NCBI RefSeq assembly: GCF_949987515.2
Contig: NC_082694.2
Span: 10,781,958 to 10,845,957 of the forward strand
Reading direction: 5' to 3'
DNA from: Delphinus delphis
Taxonomy: Eukaryota > Chordata > Mammalia > Artiodactyla > Delphinidae
Length of the DNA stretch: 64,000 nucleotides
In this document: one piece after another, positions 35,122-47,500 of the stretch
How positions within the stretch are numbered: the first letter of the stretch is position 1
How the letters are laid out: each line of letters opens with the position of its first letter
Program-made: the position numbers and the translations under genes
Notes under the pieces: model-generated
Seen by the model: the letters and a program-made list of their open reading frames with translations, nothing else
The model's database searches: none
What the model was told of the DNA's origin: nothing

Positions 35122-35420
35122 TTCTTTTTTTGGTGTTTATTTATTTATTTATTTTTGGCTGCGTTGGGTCTTCGTTGCTGCGCGCAGACCTTCTCTAGTT
35201 GCGGTGAGCGGGGACTACTTTTTGTTGCGGTGCGTGGGCTTCTCATTGCGGTGGCTTCTCTTGTTGAAGAGCATGGGCTCTAGTCGTGCGGGCTTCAGCA
35301 GTTGTGCCGCACGGGCTTAGCTGTTCCGCAGCATGTGGGATCCTCCCGGACCAGGGCTCGAACCCGTGTCCCCTACATTGGCAGGCGGATTCCTAACCAC
35401 TGTGCCACCAGGGAAGTCCC
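35122..35420 (-). mobile_element. CHR-type SINE, long class
   Basis: About 299 bp, complete, with a perfect 13-bp TSD (35109-35121 and 35423-35435). It sits only about 60 bp beyond the DUSP2 polyadenylation region. Confidence 0.94.
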
Positions 35421-35435
35421 CCAAAGCTGTTTCTT

Positions 35436-36414
35436 AATCAGACCTTCCCTTCCCTTGTGTGGTGGGGTCTGGGAAATGGAAGGAGGAAGGTGCAGGGGTG
35501 ACCTCACCGCGCAGCCCAGTCCTCCCTGTGCTGGTGTCCTTTCCTAGGCAGCCTTCTGTCTCCAGAGCTGAAAGTGATGGTTTCTGGGAGGCTGGCTCCA
35601 GCCTTATTCCAGTTAACATCTTTGGTCCTGTGGGGGAGAAGACTGTGTTTACCATTCAGAGCTGGACTCGGCACTGCCCTGGTCAGACCCCACTTCCTTT
35701 TTGGAACATGTGGATGGATGTGTGTGCGTGTGCGTGTGTGTGTGTGTGCAGCCACATGTGTGGCTCTTCCTCTGGGCGTGGGTGTCTATTCTTGGCCTGC
35801 ACACACCTATGTGTCCCAGATGTTCCTACATGCCTGCATGTCTGCGTGTGCCTGTGCGTGTGGCTTCCCTGGGCTGTGTGTAACGTGCGCCCGTGTTGGG
35901 GCAGTGCAGCCTGTCACCTCTTCTCCCACACCTCCGGGCTGGGTCCCCAGGCCTCAGAATGCCTTTCCCTGCCGGGGGTCATGGCAACCCCTGATCCAGA
36001 GCTCCTTCCTGTCCCCAGAAAGCACGTGGCCTGGTGTCTGGTACGGAGGACAGGTCACCTGGGATGGGCTTAGTCGTTTTTCACACCCATCAACTACCAC
36101 GTCTTCACTGAACATTGGTTACGTGGCCAGCGTGGACCGCCGATGAGACATGGGCCCAGCCTGAGCCAGAAGTGGACGGTGCTGGAAAGGGGGTGCTGTG
36201 ATTTGCCCGAGAGCAGGGGGTGCTGAGGCCCTTGAGGACAGCTCAGCGTGGGCAGGTCCTGCATCAGCCTCCACTCGGATGCTCCAGCCACTCGGAGTGT
36301 CATCTGGCTAACTCTGTTTCGTCCTTCCAAACTCGGTGCAGGCGTCCCCCCTGCAGAATGGCGACTGTTGCTGCGGGTGTTCTGAGCGCCTGGCAGGGTG
36401 CGCCTTAGGAGGGC
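35436..36414. other. Unique spacer with TG-rich stretch
   Basis: A weak TG/CG-rich microsatellite lies at about 35717-35750. No gene is recognised. Confidence 0.45.
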
Positions 36415-36580
36415 AGTGTAGTTTGACAGTTAGGGGGCCTGTCTTGCTTTACCTCTCTGTGTCTTAGTTTCCTTGTCTGTGAAATGGGGTTTTGTCATTA
36501 GCTCCCACCTCTTAGGGTGGTGTTGAGGGTTACTCCAGTCAATCCAGGTAGAGGCTTAGCCCAGGAAATGTTAGTTACTG
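36415..36580 (+). mobile_element. MIR SINE fragment
   Basis: It reads ttacctctctgtgtcttagt, ttccttgtctgtgaaatggg and a worn end near ggaaatgttagttactg. Confidence 0.75.
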
Positions 36581-37097
36581 AAGGTCCGAGAAGCGAAGGT
36601 TTTCAGGTGTGTAGTTGCCTGGACGCTGGTGAGGGCAGGGCCCGTGGTCTGCTTGGCCCTGTGCCCAGAGTCTGGCAGGCGTGGGTGCCCACTCCACGTG
36701 GCCGAACGAGGGACAAAGCCTGCCCGCTGTGCCTCGTTCCCTCTACTCTGGGGGTGTGTGAGGTGCTCCCTGGCGGGGACTGAGCAGAGCTAGGGGTTGT
36801 TATCAGGGCTTCTGCAGGCCCTGAGTGGGTCTGTTTGGACCTGTCCACAAGGCCCACACCCAGCTTGGGGAGGGTGGGGGGCCTCTGGGGCCCTGAGTTA
36901 TCGGAGCCTTCCCGCGCCCCAGCCACTTCTCACACGAAACAGGACCGGTGGCTGAGGCCGCTGTCCATCGCCCCTCACCCCTGCCTCATTTCATCCTGTC
37001 TCCACCCCACCATACTGCACCCTCCCCTCCGTGCACCCTCCGTGTTTTTAAGTTGGCCTTTCAAGCAAACTGCGTTTCTTTCCCTTCCTCCCTTCCT
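36581..37097. other. Unique spacer, no gene recognised
   Basis: No exon or repeat can be supported. Confidence 0.4.
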
Positions 37098-37430
37098 TTT
37101 AAATTTATTTATTAACATTTTAAAAATTGTGGTAAAGAAGATGTAACAAAATGTGCCATCTTTACCATTTTTAAGTGTGTACTTCAATAACGTTAAGCGT
37201 GTTCACTCACATTATCGTGAAACAGATCTCCAGAACTTTTCCATCTTGCAGAATTGAAACTGTACCCGTTAGACAACAACTCCCCATTTCCCCCTCCTTC
37301 AGCTCCTGGTAACCACTGCTCCACCATCTGCCTCTGAATCTGACTTCTCTAGATACCCCATGTAAATGGACTCATACACCATTTGTCCGGTTGTGATTGG
37401 CTTGTTTCACCGAGCACAGTGCCCTCAAGA
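37098..37430 (-). mobile_element. Old L1 fragment
   Basis: Motifs aaaattgtggtaaagaagat, atctttaccatttttaagtg, gctcctggtaaccactgctc and taaatggactcatacacc are the complement of old L1 3' sequence. Confidence 0.65.
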
Positions 37431-38400
37431 CAAACTGGCTTTCTTAACTACGAATCTGTTTCTCTACCCGAGCAGGGTGACTATGATTGTTTACCGAGCA
37501 CTCCTCCGAAGCAGTCAGCTCTGTCCATCCCTACGAATGTTCACACCCTGCCTGGGCAGCTGGGCCACCTGTCTTCATCACGTTCTCCCCATGATTCTGA
37601 CCCCTACCTTTTGAGAAACAGTGGATTCCAGCCAGGGCAAGATGCCGAGCGACCTCAGCTCTGTCATTTCCCTTCACTGGACGTTGGTGGGGAGGGTGTC
37701 CCCAAATCCTTCAACTCCAGGATTTAAATCCAGGGGGGCCCTTGGTGGCCAGGCTCCGAGGATGGGCCTTTTGAGAGGCCAAGGGGTACAGAGGAGGGGG
37801 AATATGGGTAAGGAGCTTTCATTCCTGCACCTGGGAAATGGGGCTAAAATGCCGATTTTGTAAGGCTGTTGTGGGAGTGACAGGGGTAGCACCCATGTGA
37901 GGGTCTAGGTACCCAGAAGTTCCACTTTTCCACAAGGCAGACTCCTCTGGGGGTGCTGGTTGTCCCTGGTGTTCAGTTTGTGGGTTTCACTGCTCCCGGT
38001 TCTTGTGATTGTCTACTGGCGTGTGTGTACCACAATAAAAGCTTATAAAAACGTAGTGAGTTTTTCAACAGTCAGACTGGGGGCGCCTCAGGGTCTCAGG
38101 TAGTCTTCCCCACATCTGAGCACAGGGCAGGGGCAGGAAAGGGGTCTCCCCAGGTTTGAGGATGAGGTTCCACCCAGCACTGCCGTCTCTCACTTTTCTG
38201 TGACGTTTCTCTGCCCCCTGGTGGTGGGAGGGGACCTGAGAAGAGATACACCCCCAAGTGGGACCCCCCCCCCCCTACCCGCAGCGTGCCTAGCGCGTGG
38301 CTTCTCCCCACCCTCTCGCCCACTTCAGCCGAGCCGGGAAGGATCTGACCAGGATCCAGAAGCCTCGGGCCAGGGCTGGGAGGGGAAGCGCAGGCAGCAG
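37431..38400. other. Spacer between DUSP2 and ASTL
   Basis: No coding feature is seen. An AATAAA occurs at 38034-38039, but no upstream exon was found that it would serve. Confidence 0.4.
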
Positions 38401-38404
38401 AGGG

Positions 38405-38569
38405 CGGGGCTGCAGGTGGGGTTGATTGGGATGCGCTGCAGGTGAGGGCTGGAAAAGCTGCTATTTAAGGGGGGGGGCGTTGACCATAAGTTTGTAATTA
38501 GGCTGCCTCATCTCGTGGGAATTGCTGCTCCTGCTAGCTGAGGGGCCAGAGCGGCCCATCTCCGGCAGC
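38405..38569 (+). promoter_or_regulatory. ASTL: ASTL proximal promoter with oocyte-type sites
   Basis: A TATA-like tatttaag at 38462-38469 lies about 100 bp before the ATG. Two CAGGTG E-boxes (38413-38418 and 38439-38444) have the form bound by the oocyte factor FIGLA. TAATTA at 38495-38500 fits the NOBOX homeodomain site, although it lies near the likely start of transcription. Known oocyte expression of ASTL makes these plausible; binding is inferred. Confidence 0.55.
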
Positions 38570-41500
38570 ATGAGCATAGGAGGCCTCTGGCCATGGGTGC
38601 TGGCTCTGCTCTCTTTGCCCGGTAAGTGGGTTGCCTCGCCCTTCTGCCCCTGTCGTTTTGGTTCTAGCCTGCGGAGGCCTGAGGGCAGCCAGAGGGTGTG
38701 GCTGGAGCCCGCAAGGGATGGGAATTCATATGCATAGGTCAGAGAATGGGCTTCCAGGGATGTTCCTAGAAGCCAGCTCCTGGGGGGCCGGGGAGGACCT
38801 CCGGAGGACGCTGGGAGCAGAGGGCCTGCCTGGCAGGAGATAGCAGGAGTGACGCTCCAGGCGTTCGTGCTCTGCTGGCCATGCCAGGCTTGCCCAGGCT
38901 GAGCCCGTTTCCAGACCCCTGGGCTGACGAGGGGGGCAGGGGGCAGGGTCTGAGGCTAGCCCGCACCCAGCTGTCAGCGTTGGAGACTGAGGTCTGTCCC
39001 CATCTTCCTCTCTCTTGCTGCCTCCCCTGCCTCATACACACCCAGACACTTGGAGCCTGGGGCTGCCTTTTGAAGTCCAGTCTCGGTCCCGCTAAGGGAG
39101 CTCCTTCCTCAAAGTTGCCCAGGCTTCAGCAGCAGGTGGGGCTGACAGGGGAGGCCAGGCGGGCTCCCAGGACTCCCTCCTGGAGACCTATCTTTGTGAA
39201 GGGCCTGGGTCTTGCCGTCTGACACCCCACTCCCACCCCACCCCACCCCATGTCCTGTCATCCTGTGTCACCACTGGGGGCACTCTGGCCATCGTGCATA
39301 TGTACCTGTGTGTCTGGGCCAGGTTTCATCCTAGGAGTGCCCTCGGCCTCTCGCTGCCCAGGAGGAGTCTGTGGGACCAGATTCGCAGAAGACCTCACCC
39401 CCGAGGGGACCCAGACGTCTTGGGATAAGGACATCCCTGCAATTAACCAAGGTGCGGGCACTGTGTCTTCCCTTGGGGTTTGGGGTATGAAGTTGTCCAT
39501 GTGGCACGTGAAAACTGTGCTGAATGCTGAGAGCAGAAGAAGCTGGGAGGAAACGTGCCAGCTTTCTTAGTGGGTCTTGGAGAGTAATGGTTCCACGGGC
39601 AACTTCTTTTTTTTTTTATTTTTTATACAGCAGGTTCTTATTAGTTATCTATTTTATACATACTGGTGTATATATGTCAATCCCGGTCTCCCAATTCAGC
39701 CCACCGCCACCATCACGGGCAACTTCTTAAGTCTGCTTTTCTGCATCTTCTCTACTGGGTTGTTACTTTTATTAGGAAGGGGGAACACCAGAGGTTTATG
39801 AAACAATGGAGAGCCCCGTACTTTTATCAGGCCGGGTCTGTGTTGAATATAGTCATTAGTAGCTGTTTGGAAACAGGTCAGCCAACTGGTTCAGGATGAC
39901 CTGCAGGTGTGAGGCGCCGGTGGGGGGAGGTCCAAAGACCAGGAAGCGTGAGTCTCTGGCCTCCCTGCCTGGGGATTTCAGCTGAAGAATGAGAACATAC
40001 AGATAACCTGGGACAAAGCTAGTAGAAATAAAGACTGGAGTTCAGAACGGGGTTGGGGGGTAAGGGGTAGGGGATGGGAATCTGCCGCATGTGGTCTGCG
40101 CCTCCCCTTCCTCTGTGAAAAGCTTGAGCAGGGCCGTTCACCACCTTTAGGTCACTGTGGCTGCTTCTGGCCATCTCCAGGCCAATCTGAGGCCTCCTTG
40201 GCATTGCTTTCCAGCTGCTGTGGAGGATTCTCTCTGCTAGGGCTGCTGGTGGCCCAACGACCTGGGAGCCTAGCGTAGTACCCGCCATAACGCCCTTGAC
40301 AGGGAGGCCCACACCCTCCCCAGCTGCTGGGAATGTTGGATGCTAAGGCCTCGCAGCTGGAGACCCTCGGCCAGGGATACCTGGGAAGCTATGCCCTGCC
40401 CTGCCCAGGGCGGCCCAGCCACAGCGACTCATACAGGACGTGGGTCTGGCCCCATGCCTCCAGGTGGGATGAGTCTGTAGTGCCGCTTGGCGTCCAGAGC
40501 TCCTATGGGGTCCGGCTGGGGCTCTTCCCCAGCGCTCTCCACCTCTCCCTGCTCCCACCGTCAATCACCTGCCGATGGATCCCTGGCTCAGGCTCTGCTT
40601 CTAGGGAACCCAACCTCCAGGATGCCAGGCGCTCTTCTAAGGTTCCTGCTGGGGCTGATATCCTAGTAAAGAGGCTGTGGAGAGGGCTGCCAGCTGTGGC
40701 AGAAAACGAGGCTGGAGGGAGGGGGAGGGGGAGGGGGAGGGCGAGGGCAGGAGCCAGTACCCACCCTCCTATGGTGGTGCAGGCTGGCGTTTCTGTTACT
40801 TGCCACTCTAAGGGTCCTGAGTATCACACCGATGGGTAGGGGGTGAGGTGGGCTGGGAGAGCCCAGGGCGTGTTCTGAGGAGTGTGGCTTGGGCTGGAGC
40901 AGAGGATGAAGACAGCTGGAACAAATGGCATCTTCCTGAGAGCAGAGGGCCTCAGACGCAGGAGCTGGGACTGGATTTTTTTTTTGGCCATGCCATGGGC
41001 TCACATGCGGGATCTTAGTTCCCTGACCTGCGGGCGAACCCGTGCCCCCTGCAGTGGAGGCGTGAAGTCCTAACCACTGGACCGCCAGGGAAGTCCCTGG
41101 ACCTGGCTCGTGTGGCTCTCAGGACAGGTGCACCTTCTGAGCAGGGGAAGGGTGCGATCAGGCTGAGAAGCATTGCACACGTTTGTAGACTGGGACTCAG
41201 GGGCTGTGTGACAGCCTCAGAGCCCGAAGGAGGATGGACCCTGGGGTTGCTTGGCTTGACAGCCAAGGTCTCTCCTGGGCCTGTCCTCGAGTCTGTGCTG
41301 TGGAGAGCATGGACCCACACACGCCCCTCCCTTCCTTCCCAGGGCTCATCCCAGAGGAAACCCCAGAGAGCAGCTTCCTCCTCGAGGGGGACATCCTCCG
41401 GCCGGTGCGTGTGAGCATGCGTACACACACGTGGGTGTAAATAACCTCACAGGTAGTGTCAGAGACCTTTGAGTCCACCCCTTGGCATCATGGGGGGGTG

Positions 41501-44500
41501 ACGTTTGAGGGATCCACCTTTGTTGCTCGTAGCTCTTCTTGCCAAAGTCAGAGCGATTGTTCTGCTAGGAATAAGCCAGCCTGAGGGAGGGTGACCTCTG
41601 GAGTGGTGGCAGCAGTCAGCCTGAGAGGGCTTCCTGAAGGAGGGGGTTTGGACTTTCAAGACCCAGCTTGCTACCCTACCCGGGGGAGGTGCTCAGGGAG
41701 TATCAGGACAAAGGAAGAGGTAAGCGCAGGTTGGCAGAGTGGCTGGTGGGGTTATAGGGAGGTGTTTGTGGGGAACATCGGTGGTGGGAGCGATGGCCTC
41801 GGGACAACGGAACAAGAAGTAACACAGGAACCATCCTGCCCAGGGGTGGGGGCAGGCTCAGAAAGGGAGAAGCCTGGATGGGAATCGGGGCGACTTGCAT
41901 TGCCATCTTCTAGGAGACACTTGCCTAAATTGGGGCGAGGGTGGGCAGAAGACTCCTGAATAGGACAGTGGCCTGGTGTGAGCTAGGCTGTGCTCCTGGT
42001 CTGAGGCTGTCCACTGATGGCATAGCATAAGGCTGGGCCAAAGACTGAAGGCCAGCCTGGCGCAGGGCAGGAACCCCCAGGGCAGGGCGAGGCCCCTGTT
42101 CCCAGTCACCCGGTGAGTGCCGGGGATAAAAGCAGGATCCAGTAAAACCTTTGCTACCAGTGGGGCAGGACGTGCTGGGGTGCTCTGAAGCCCAGGCTTC
42201 AGAGTTGGCAGAAGAATAAAGAAAGTTGCTAAGGCCATGGGTGTTGCCTTAGAATCAGCCCGAGGAGGATCGCGTCCCCATCTTCCCACCTGCACGTTCA
42301 GAGGAGCTCGGTGGGCTGCTGTGCTCCAGGAAGGAGTGCGGGGGGCGCTGCTGGTGGAGCTGAGCCCCTCTGAACTAGGCCCCCTGGGGTGCTGGGATTC
42401 CTAGCCAGCCTCTTCATTTTGTCTTGTTTGTCCTCTTGATAGAGTAAGTTGTAAGTTCTATGTTATGTAGAAGACAGGGCTGTGCTGTACGTCGTAACTC
42501 AGGGAGCTGGCCCGCTGACTTCCCAGCTTCTATCCCATTTCTAGTGACCAGCTATGCTCATGTACCCAGGGGGGTCTGCGGCTCACATCTTTAGGGCTCC
42601 CATGGCTGGAGGTGTGGCACTCTTGGGGGCGGGAAGCTTGGCTGACCGGGGTCCCTGAGCCGCCCTCTCTCCTCAGAGCCCTTTCCGGCTGTTCTCGGCG
42701 ACCAACAACAAGTGGCCCAAGAACGGCGGCGTAGTGGAGGTCCCCTTCCTGCTCTCCAGCAAGTATGGTGAGTGAGCCAGCCCCTCCTTCCCAATGCAGC
42801 CCAGGCTCCTCTCTGGGTTTTTGTTCCCTCTTCCCCTGCCTCTCTGCGCCCCTTCTACCGCTACCACCCAAGTAGCCCTTCTACCAGAAGCCCTTCTATC
42901 CCTGCTGGCCCCTGAGCTGGGAGGCTAAAATCCTGGAGGAGCTGATGGGAAAGGTACATCTAGGGACTGTCTGATCCATTTCAAGACCAAATGGTCCAGA
43001 GGACAGTTATCTGCCCAAGGTCACACAGTCTGGAACCCTGCTTTCTTCTCCCCACACCGTCGCACCGCCCTTTCTAGACATTCCGTTTTGGGGGAGTGAC
43101 CTGAAGCTTGGTTCCCTCCCCAAGTGCAGACTTCCAAGGGGCTGCGAGGGCTCTAGGGGCCCGGCTGGGGTGTCAGCCAGGGTGTCTCCTCTCCAGATAA
43201 GCCCAGCCGCCAAGTCATCCTGGAGGCGTTTGCTGAGTTCGAACACTCCACGTGCATCAGGTTCGTTGCCTACGAGGGCCAGAGGGACTTCATTTCCATC
43301 GTCCCCATGTCTGGGTAAGTGCTTCTGGGTACGTGTGCAAGTGTGTGTACTCGTGCATGTGCGGGGTGAGAGCCACAGCTGTCTTCAGTTCAGCCTGGAA
43401 TTAACAAAGCTGTGGTCAGAAACCTGTGTCTGGGCCTCTGTCCCGGGTCCAGAGGACCCCTGCCCTTCTGAGTGGTTTGCCTAGTGTGAGCTGGACCTAC
43501 GGATACTCAGGGCAGGAGGTGAAGGAGACGTGGGCAAGGAGGTACTCGACTCTCCTTTAAAGAGCCCTCCACTCCACCTCTGGGGAGATGTTGTGGCCTG
43601 GGGACTGAGTGCAGGTTTCATGAGACAGACCTGGCCTCAGATCTGGGTTCCACAGTGCAGGAACCAGGGGACTCTGGAATGTCCCTTCACTTCTGAGCCC
43701 CTTCTGCCTTCTCTCTGCAATGGGGGTGATGGCAATACCGCATTCCTAGCTTGCTAGGGGCCTAAGAGAATGTGGGTGAGAGCTTCGACTTGGGGCGCCC
43801 CACATGGGGACATTCACGTCATGAGCTGCTTCCGTCATCCACATTAGCATTGGCTCCCACCAACTCCTCTCAGTGCAGGCTGCAAAGGGGGTTCCAGGCA
43901 GTCAGGGGACTTGGGGCCAGCAGGCTCGGGACTAAAGCCCAGGATGGGGACTAGCTGTTGGTGCTCACTTATCCCAGGTCTTGGGAGGAGGGGTGAGGGT
44001 CCTGGGTCTGCGGATTCTCTGGGCTGGTGCCCACCCAGCACTCTCATGGCCCTGCAGGTGCTTCTCGAGCATAGGGCGCAGTGGAGGGATGCAGGTGGTA
44101 TCCCTGGGGCCCAGCTGTCTCCGGAGGGGCCCAGGCATCGTCCTGCACGAGCTCATGCACGTGCTGGGCTTCTGGCACGAGCATTCGCGAGCCGACCGGG
44201 ACCGCTACATCCGTGTGAACTGGAACGAGATCCTCCCAGGTGAGCGGGGCTGTGAAAGGCCAGGCTAGGCCAGGGGACTAGGGGGTGGCGGGATGGGAGA
44301 GGTAGTCCTGCTGGGAGAAGCTGGCAGGAGGCATGGTCCAGGCCTGAGGAGTTGCCCGGCTATTTGGGAGTGGTCGTCCATCTTCCCCACTCCCTGCCTG
44401 TCTCCCATGGGGAAGGTGGGGTTCCTGCTTGCCTCCGAGACCTGGAGAATAGTCCAGATGCTGCAGCTCTGGGCCCTGAGCCTTCACTGCCACCCACCGT

Positions 44501-47500
44501 TACCCTGAGCTAGGGCAGAAATTTGCTGTGCGCCTCGTTTCTCTTCACGGACACCGGCAGTTACCTGAGGATGGAGTTGATGGTCTTAGGAATCTCGCTC
44601 GCTCATACTCAGCTAGCAGCCCCTCATGCTCTGGACACTGCTGTGTGGAGTCAGGGCGGGGACTGTGTTCCAGCCGGGGCGCTGAGCCGAGACGGAAGTC
44701 CTGGAGGTAGTGGGCCAAGCGTCAGACGCAAGAGGCGCAGGGCAGTCCCGTGCGGCTTGGTGTGTGTGAGACGCGTGCTGATGGGCACCTGGGACAGAAA
44801 GTACAGGGAGGCCAGGCTCTGAAAGGTGGCAGTGGGAAAGCTGAGTCTGGTCTGGGGTATGGTGCCGGGGATCTGACTCCAGCAGTGCAGGGACCCTGAC
44901 CTTTGGCAGAGGGGGACAGCCTGCTGCAGGAGGTGAGGGGAGTCCAGACAATCGCTTTGTGAGGGAGGGGAGCAGAGGAGGTAAGTGATGACTTGGGTTT
45001 GGGGGTATGGAAACAGAAGATTTGGAAGGCTTCCTGTAAGCGGAGGCTTCTGGTGTGAGCGCCTTTGCTGCTGCTGCGGGGTTAGCCAGGTGAAATGGTC
45101 AGAGGTGGAGCCCAAGATGCATGCACGGATGCCCTTCCACTCCAAGAAGGGGATGGGAAGATGGGTAGCACCTCTCAGTGGGACGGAGATTGGAGCTTGA
45201 GATCAGAGATCAGTCTGGGTAAGTGGGGAGGAGACAGTGACACCATAGCCTGAAAATAGACTATAATCCTTTTAAGTACTCATGGAGGGACTTCCCTGGT
45301 GGTCCAGTGGTTAGGACCCTGCGCTTCCACTCCAGGGGCACGGGTTCAATCCCTGGTCATGGTGCGACCAAAAAAAAACCACTTAAGTGCTCATGGAATT
45401 CTTGTAAAAACTTATGATAGCCATAAAAACTTCAAATTTGAAAAAGTAGAGTTAATACAGTTTGATCATGATGTAAAAAGTAGAAACTAATAATAAATCA
45501 AAATGAAAAACTTTATCCAACTGGAAATTAAAATTTAAAAAACAACAAATCTTTCTTTTAGTTATGAAGTAAAAGAAATTGCAGGAATTCTTCAAACATA
45601 AAAACACATTAGAACCAATGGTTCACAGCTAAAGCAATGCACAGGGAAAACGTGTAGACAAATACTTACATCAATAAACAGAGAGAACAAATTAGGCATT
45701 TCAGGGCTTCCCTGGTGGCGCAGTGGTTGAGAGTCCACCTGCCGATGCAGGGGACATGGGTTCGTGCCCCGGTCCGGGAGGATCCCGCATGCCGCGGAGC
45801 GGCTGGGCCCGTGAGCCATGGCCGCTGAGCCTGCGTGTCTGGAGCCTGTGCTCCGCAACGGGAGAGGCCACAACAGTGAGAGGCCCGTGTACCGCAAAAA
45901 AAAAAAAAAATTAGGCATTTCAATCCAAGTTAAGAAAGAAATGAAAGCAGGAGGGAATTACTGAAGGTAAAAGCAGAAATTAATGAGTTAGAAAACAAAC
46001 AGCACTAATAAACTGAAAAGCTGTTTTGTTTTTGTTTCTTAACAATAAAACAAGTTAAACACCAGCTACCCTAATGGAAAAAATTGCCTAAGAATGGACA
46101 AAAATGAGAATACATTTGTACTTAGTTAATACGTACAGAACAAAATGCTAAAATATGCAAACTAATAACAGTAATTAACTGGAGGTGGGGAGGCGGGGAC
46201 TCAGGAGGAGGTGGAGTGGGAGATTGAACTAAGCACTCTACTGGGCAGGTATTTTCAGGCAGGTGATGGGATATAAAGGGGTTGGAATTCCATTTTAGTG
46301 GTAAGGAGGCTGCTGGTGACCATGGGTGGGTGTGGAGGTGGCTGGCTGGGTCTGGGGGGTTTGGAGGGTGCAGCTCTTCTTTCAGAGACTCACTGTGAAG
46401 GGCAGGATTTGACGGAGGGAACCTAGCCCCTCCCAGGCCTGGAGGAGCCAAGTGCCAGGGAGAAGCAGGTGCTCTGGCCGATGGCAAAGGACTGGACTCC
46501 ACACCTGGGGGTGGGGGTAGGGGGTAGGGGGCGAGTGCTGTTGGCCCGAGGCAGGGAGAGAAGGTGGCTTTGCTTCTGGGAACGGGCTATCCCCACCGCA
46601 CACGATGGCCTCAAGGGCCTCTAAGGCTGGGGTGGGGAGTAGGCACTTCATCTCGCCGGTAGGGGGCGTCCAAGACACTCTGCAGCGTGTGACGTCGTGG
46701 AACCTGCAGGTGGTATAAAGATAGTCTCGTACAAGGTAAGCTTGAGAGGAGGAGAAAGGTGGAGAGAAGTCTTAGGGGGCGATGGGGGGCCACCACCAGG
46801 TCCCTGTGCTTGCACATCAGCTGGTGCAGGTCTGGAACCCTCCCAGGGCACGGAGGAGACAGGGATCAGGGATCAGTGGCGGGGGTGGGGAGATGCACAT
46901 CTGGCTGTAGTTTGGGACCCCTAGGCTCAGGTAGGTTGTACATTTCCAGAAAGCCCCTATCACCTACCCTTCCTGCCCTGGCCCTCTTCCCACATCGTCA
47001 AGTATTTTTTCAGGCTTTGAAATGAACTTCATCAAATCTCGGAGCAGCAACATGTTGGTGCCCTATGACTACTCGTCAGTGATGCACTATAGCAGGTGAG
47101 GACCCCCTTTCCTTGCTTCCTTCCCTCTGCGCTGCCATGCCAGCTCCTGCCGTGGTCTGGACTCAGGCCCCTGCCTGCTTGGGTTTCAGGCTCGCCTTCA
47201 GCCGGCGCGGGATGCCCACCATCACGCCGCTCTGGGCCCCCAGTGTCCAAATTGGCCAGCGATGGAACCTGAGCGCCTCTGACATCGCACGGGTCCTCAA
47301 GTTTTATGACTGCAGCCCGCTTGGCCGTGATCCCCGTGCAAAAGGTGAGTGACAGGGGACAGAGTGATTTGGGGAGCCAAAGGAGGCTCCTGTGTTGAGG
47401 TGGTGTGAGCGAGGGTCGGGTGCTAGGAGGTGAGGCTGTAGACATGAGCACGGGGAGATCACCAGGGCCTCACCGCAGGAGATGCAGAAAACGCACGTGA

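Noticed and set aside
38034..38039. AATAAA suggesting a gene end between DUSP2 and ASTL
   Set aside because: No upstream exon could be found and DUSP2 already has its own signal at 35035; a chance match is likely.
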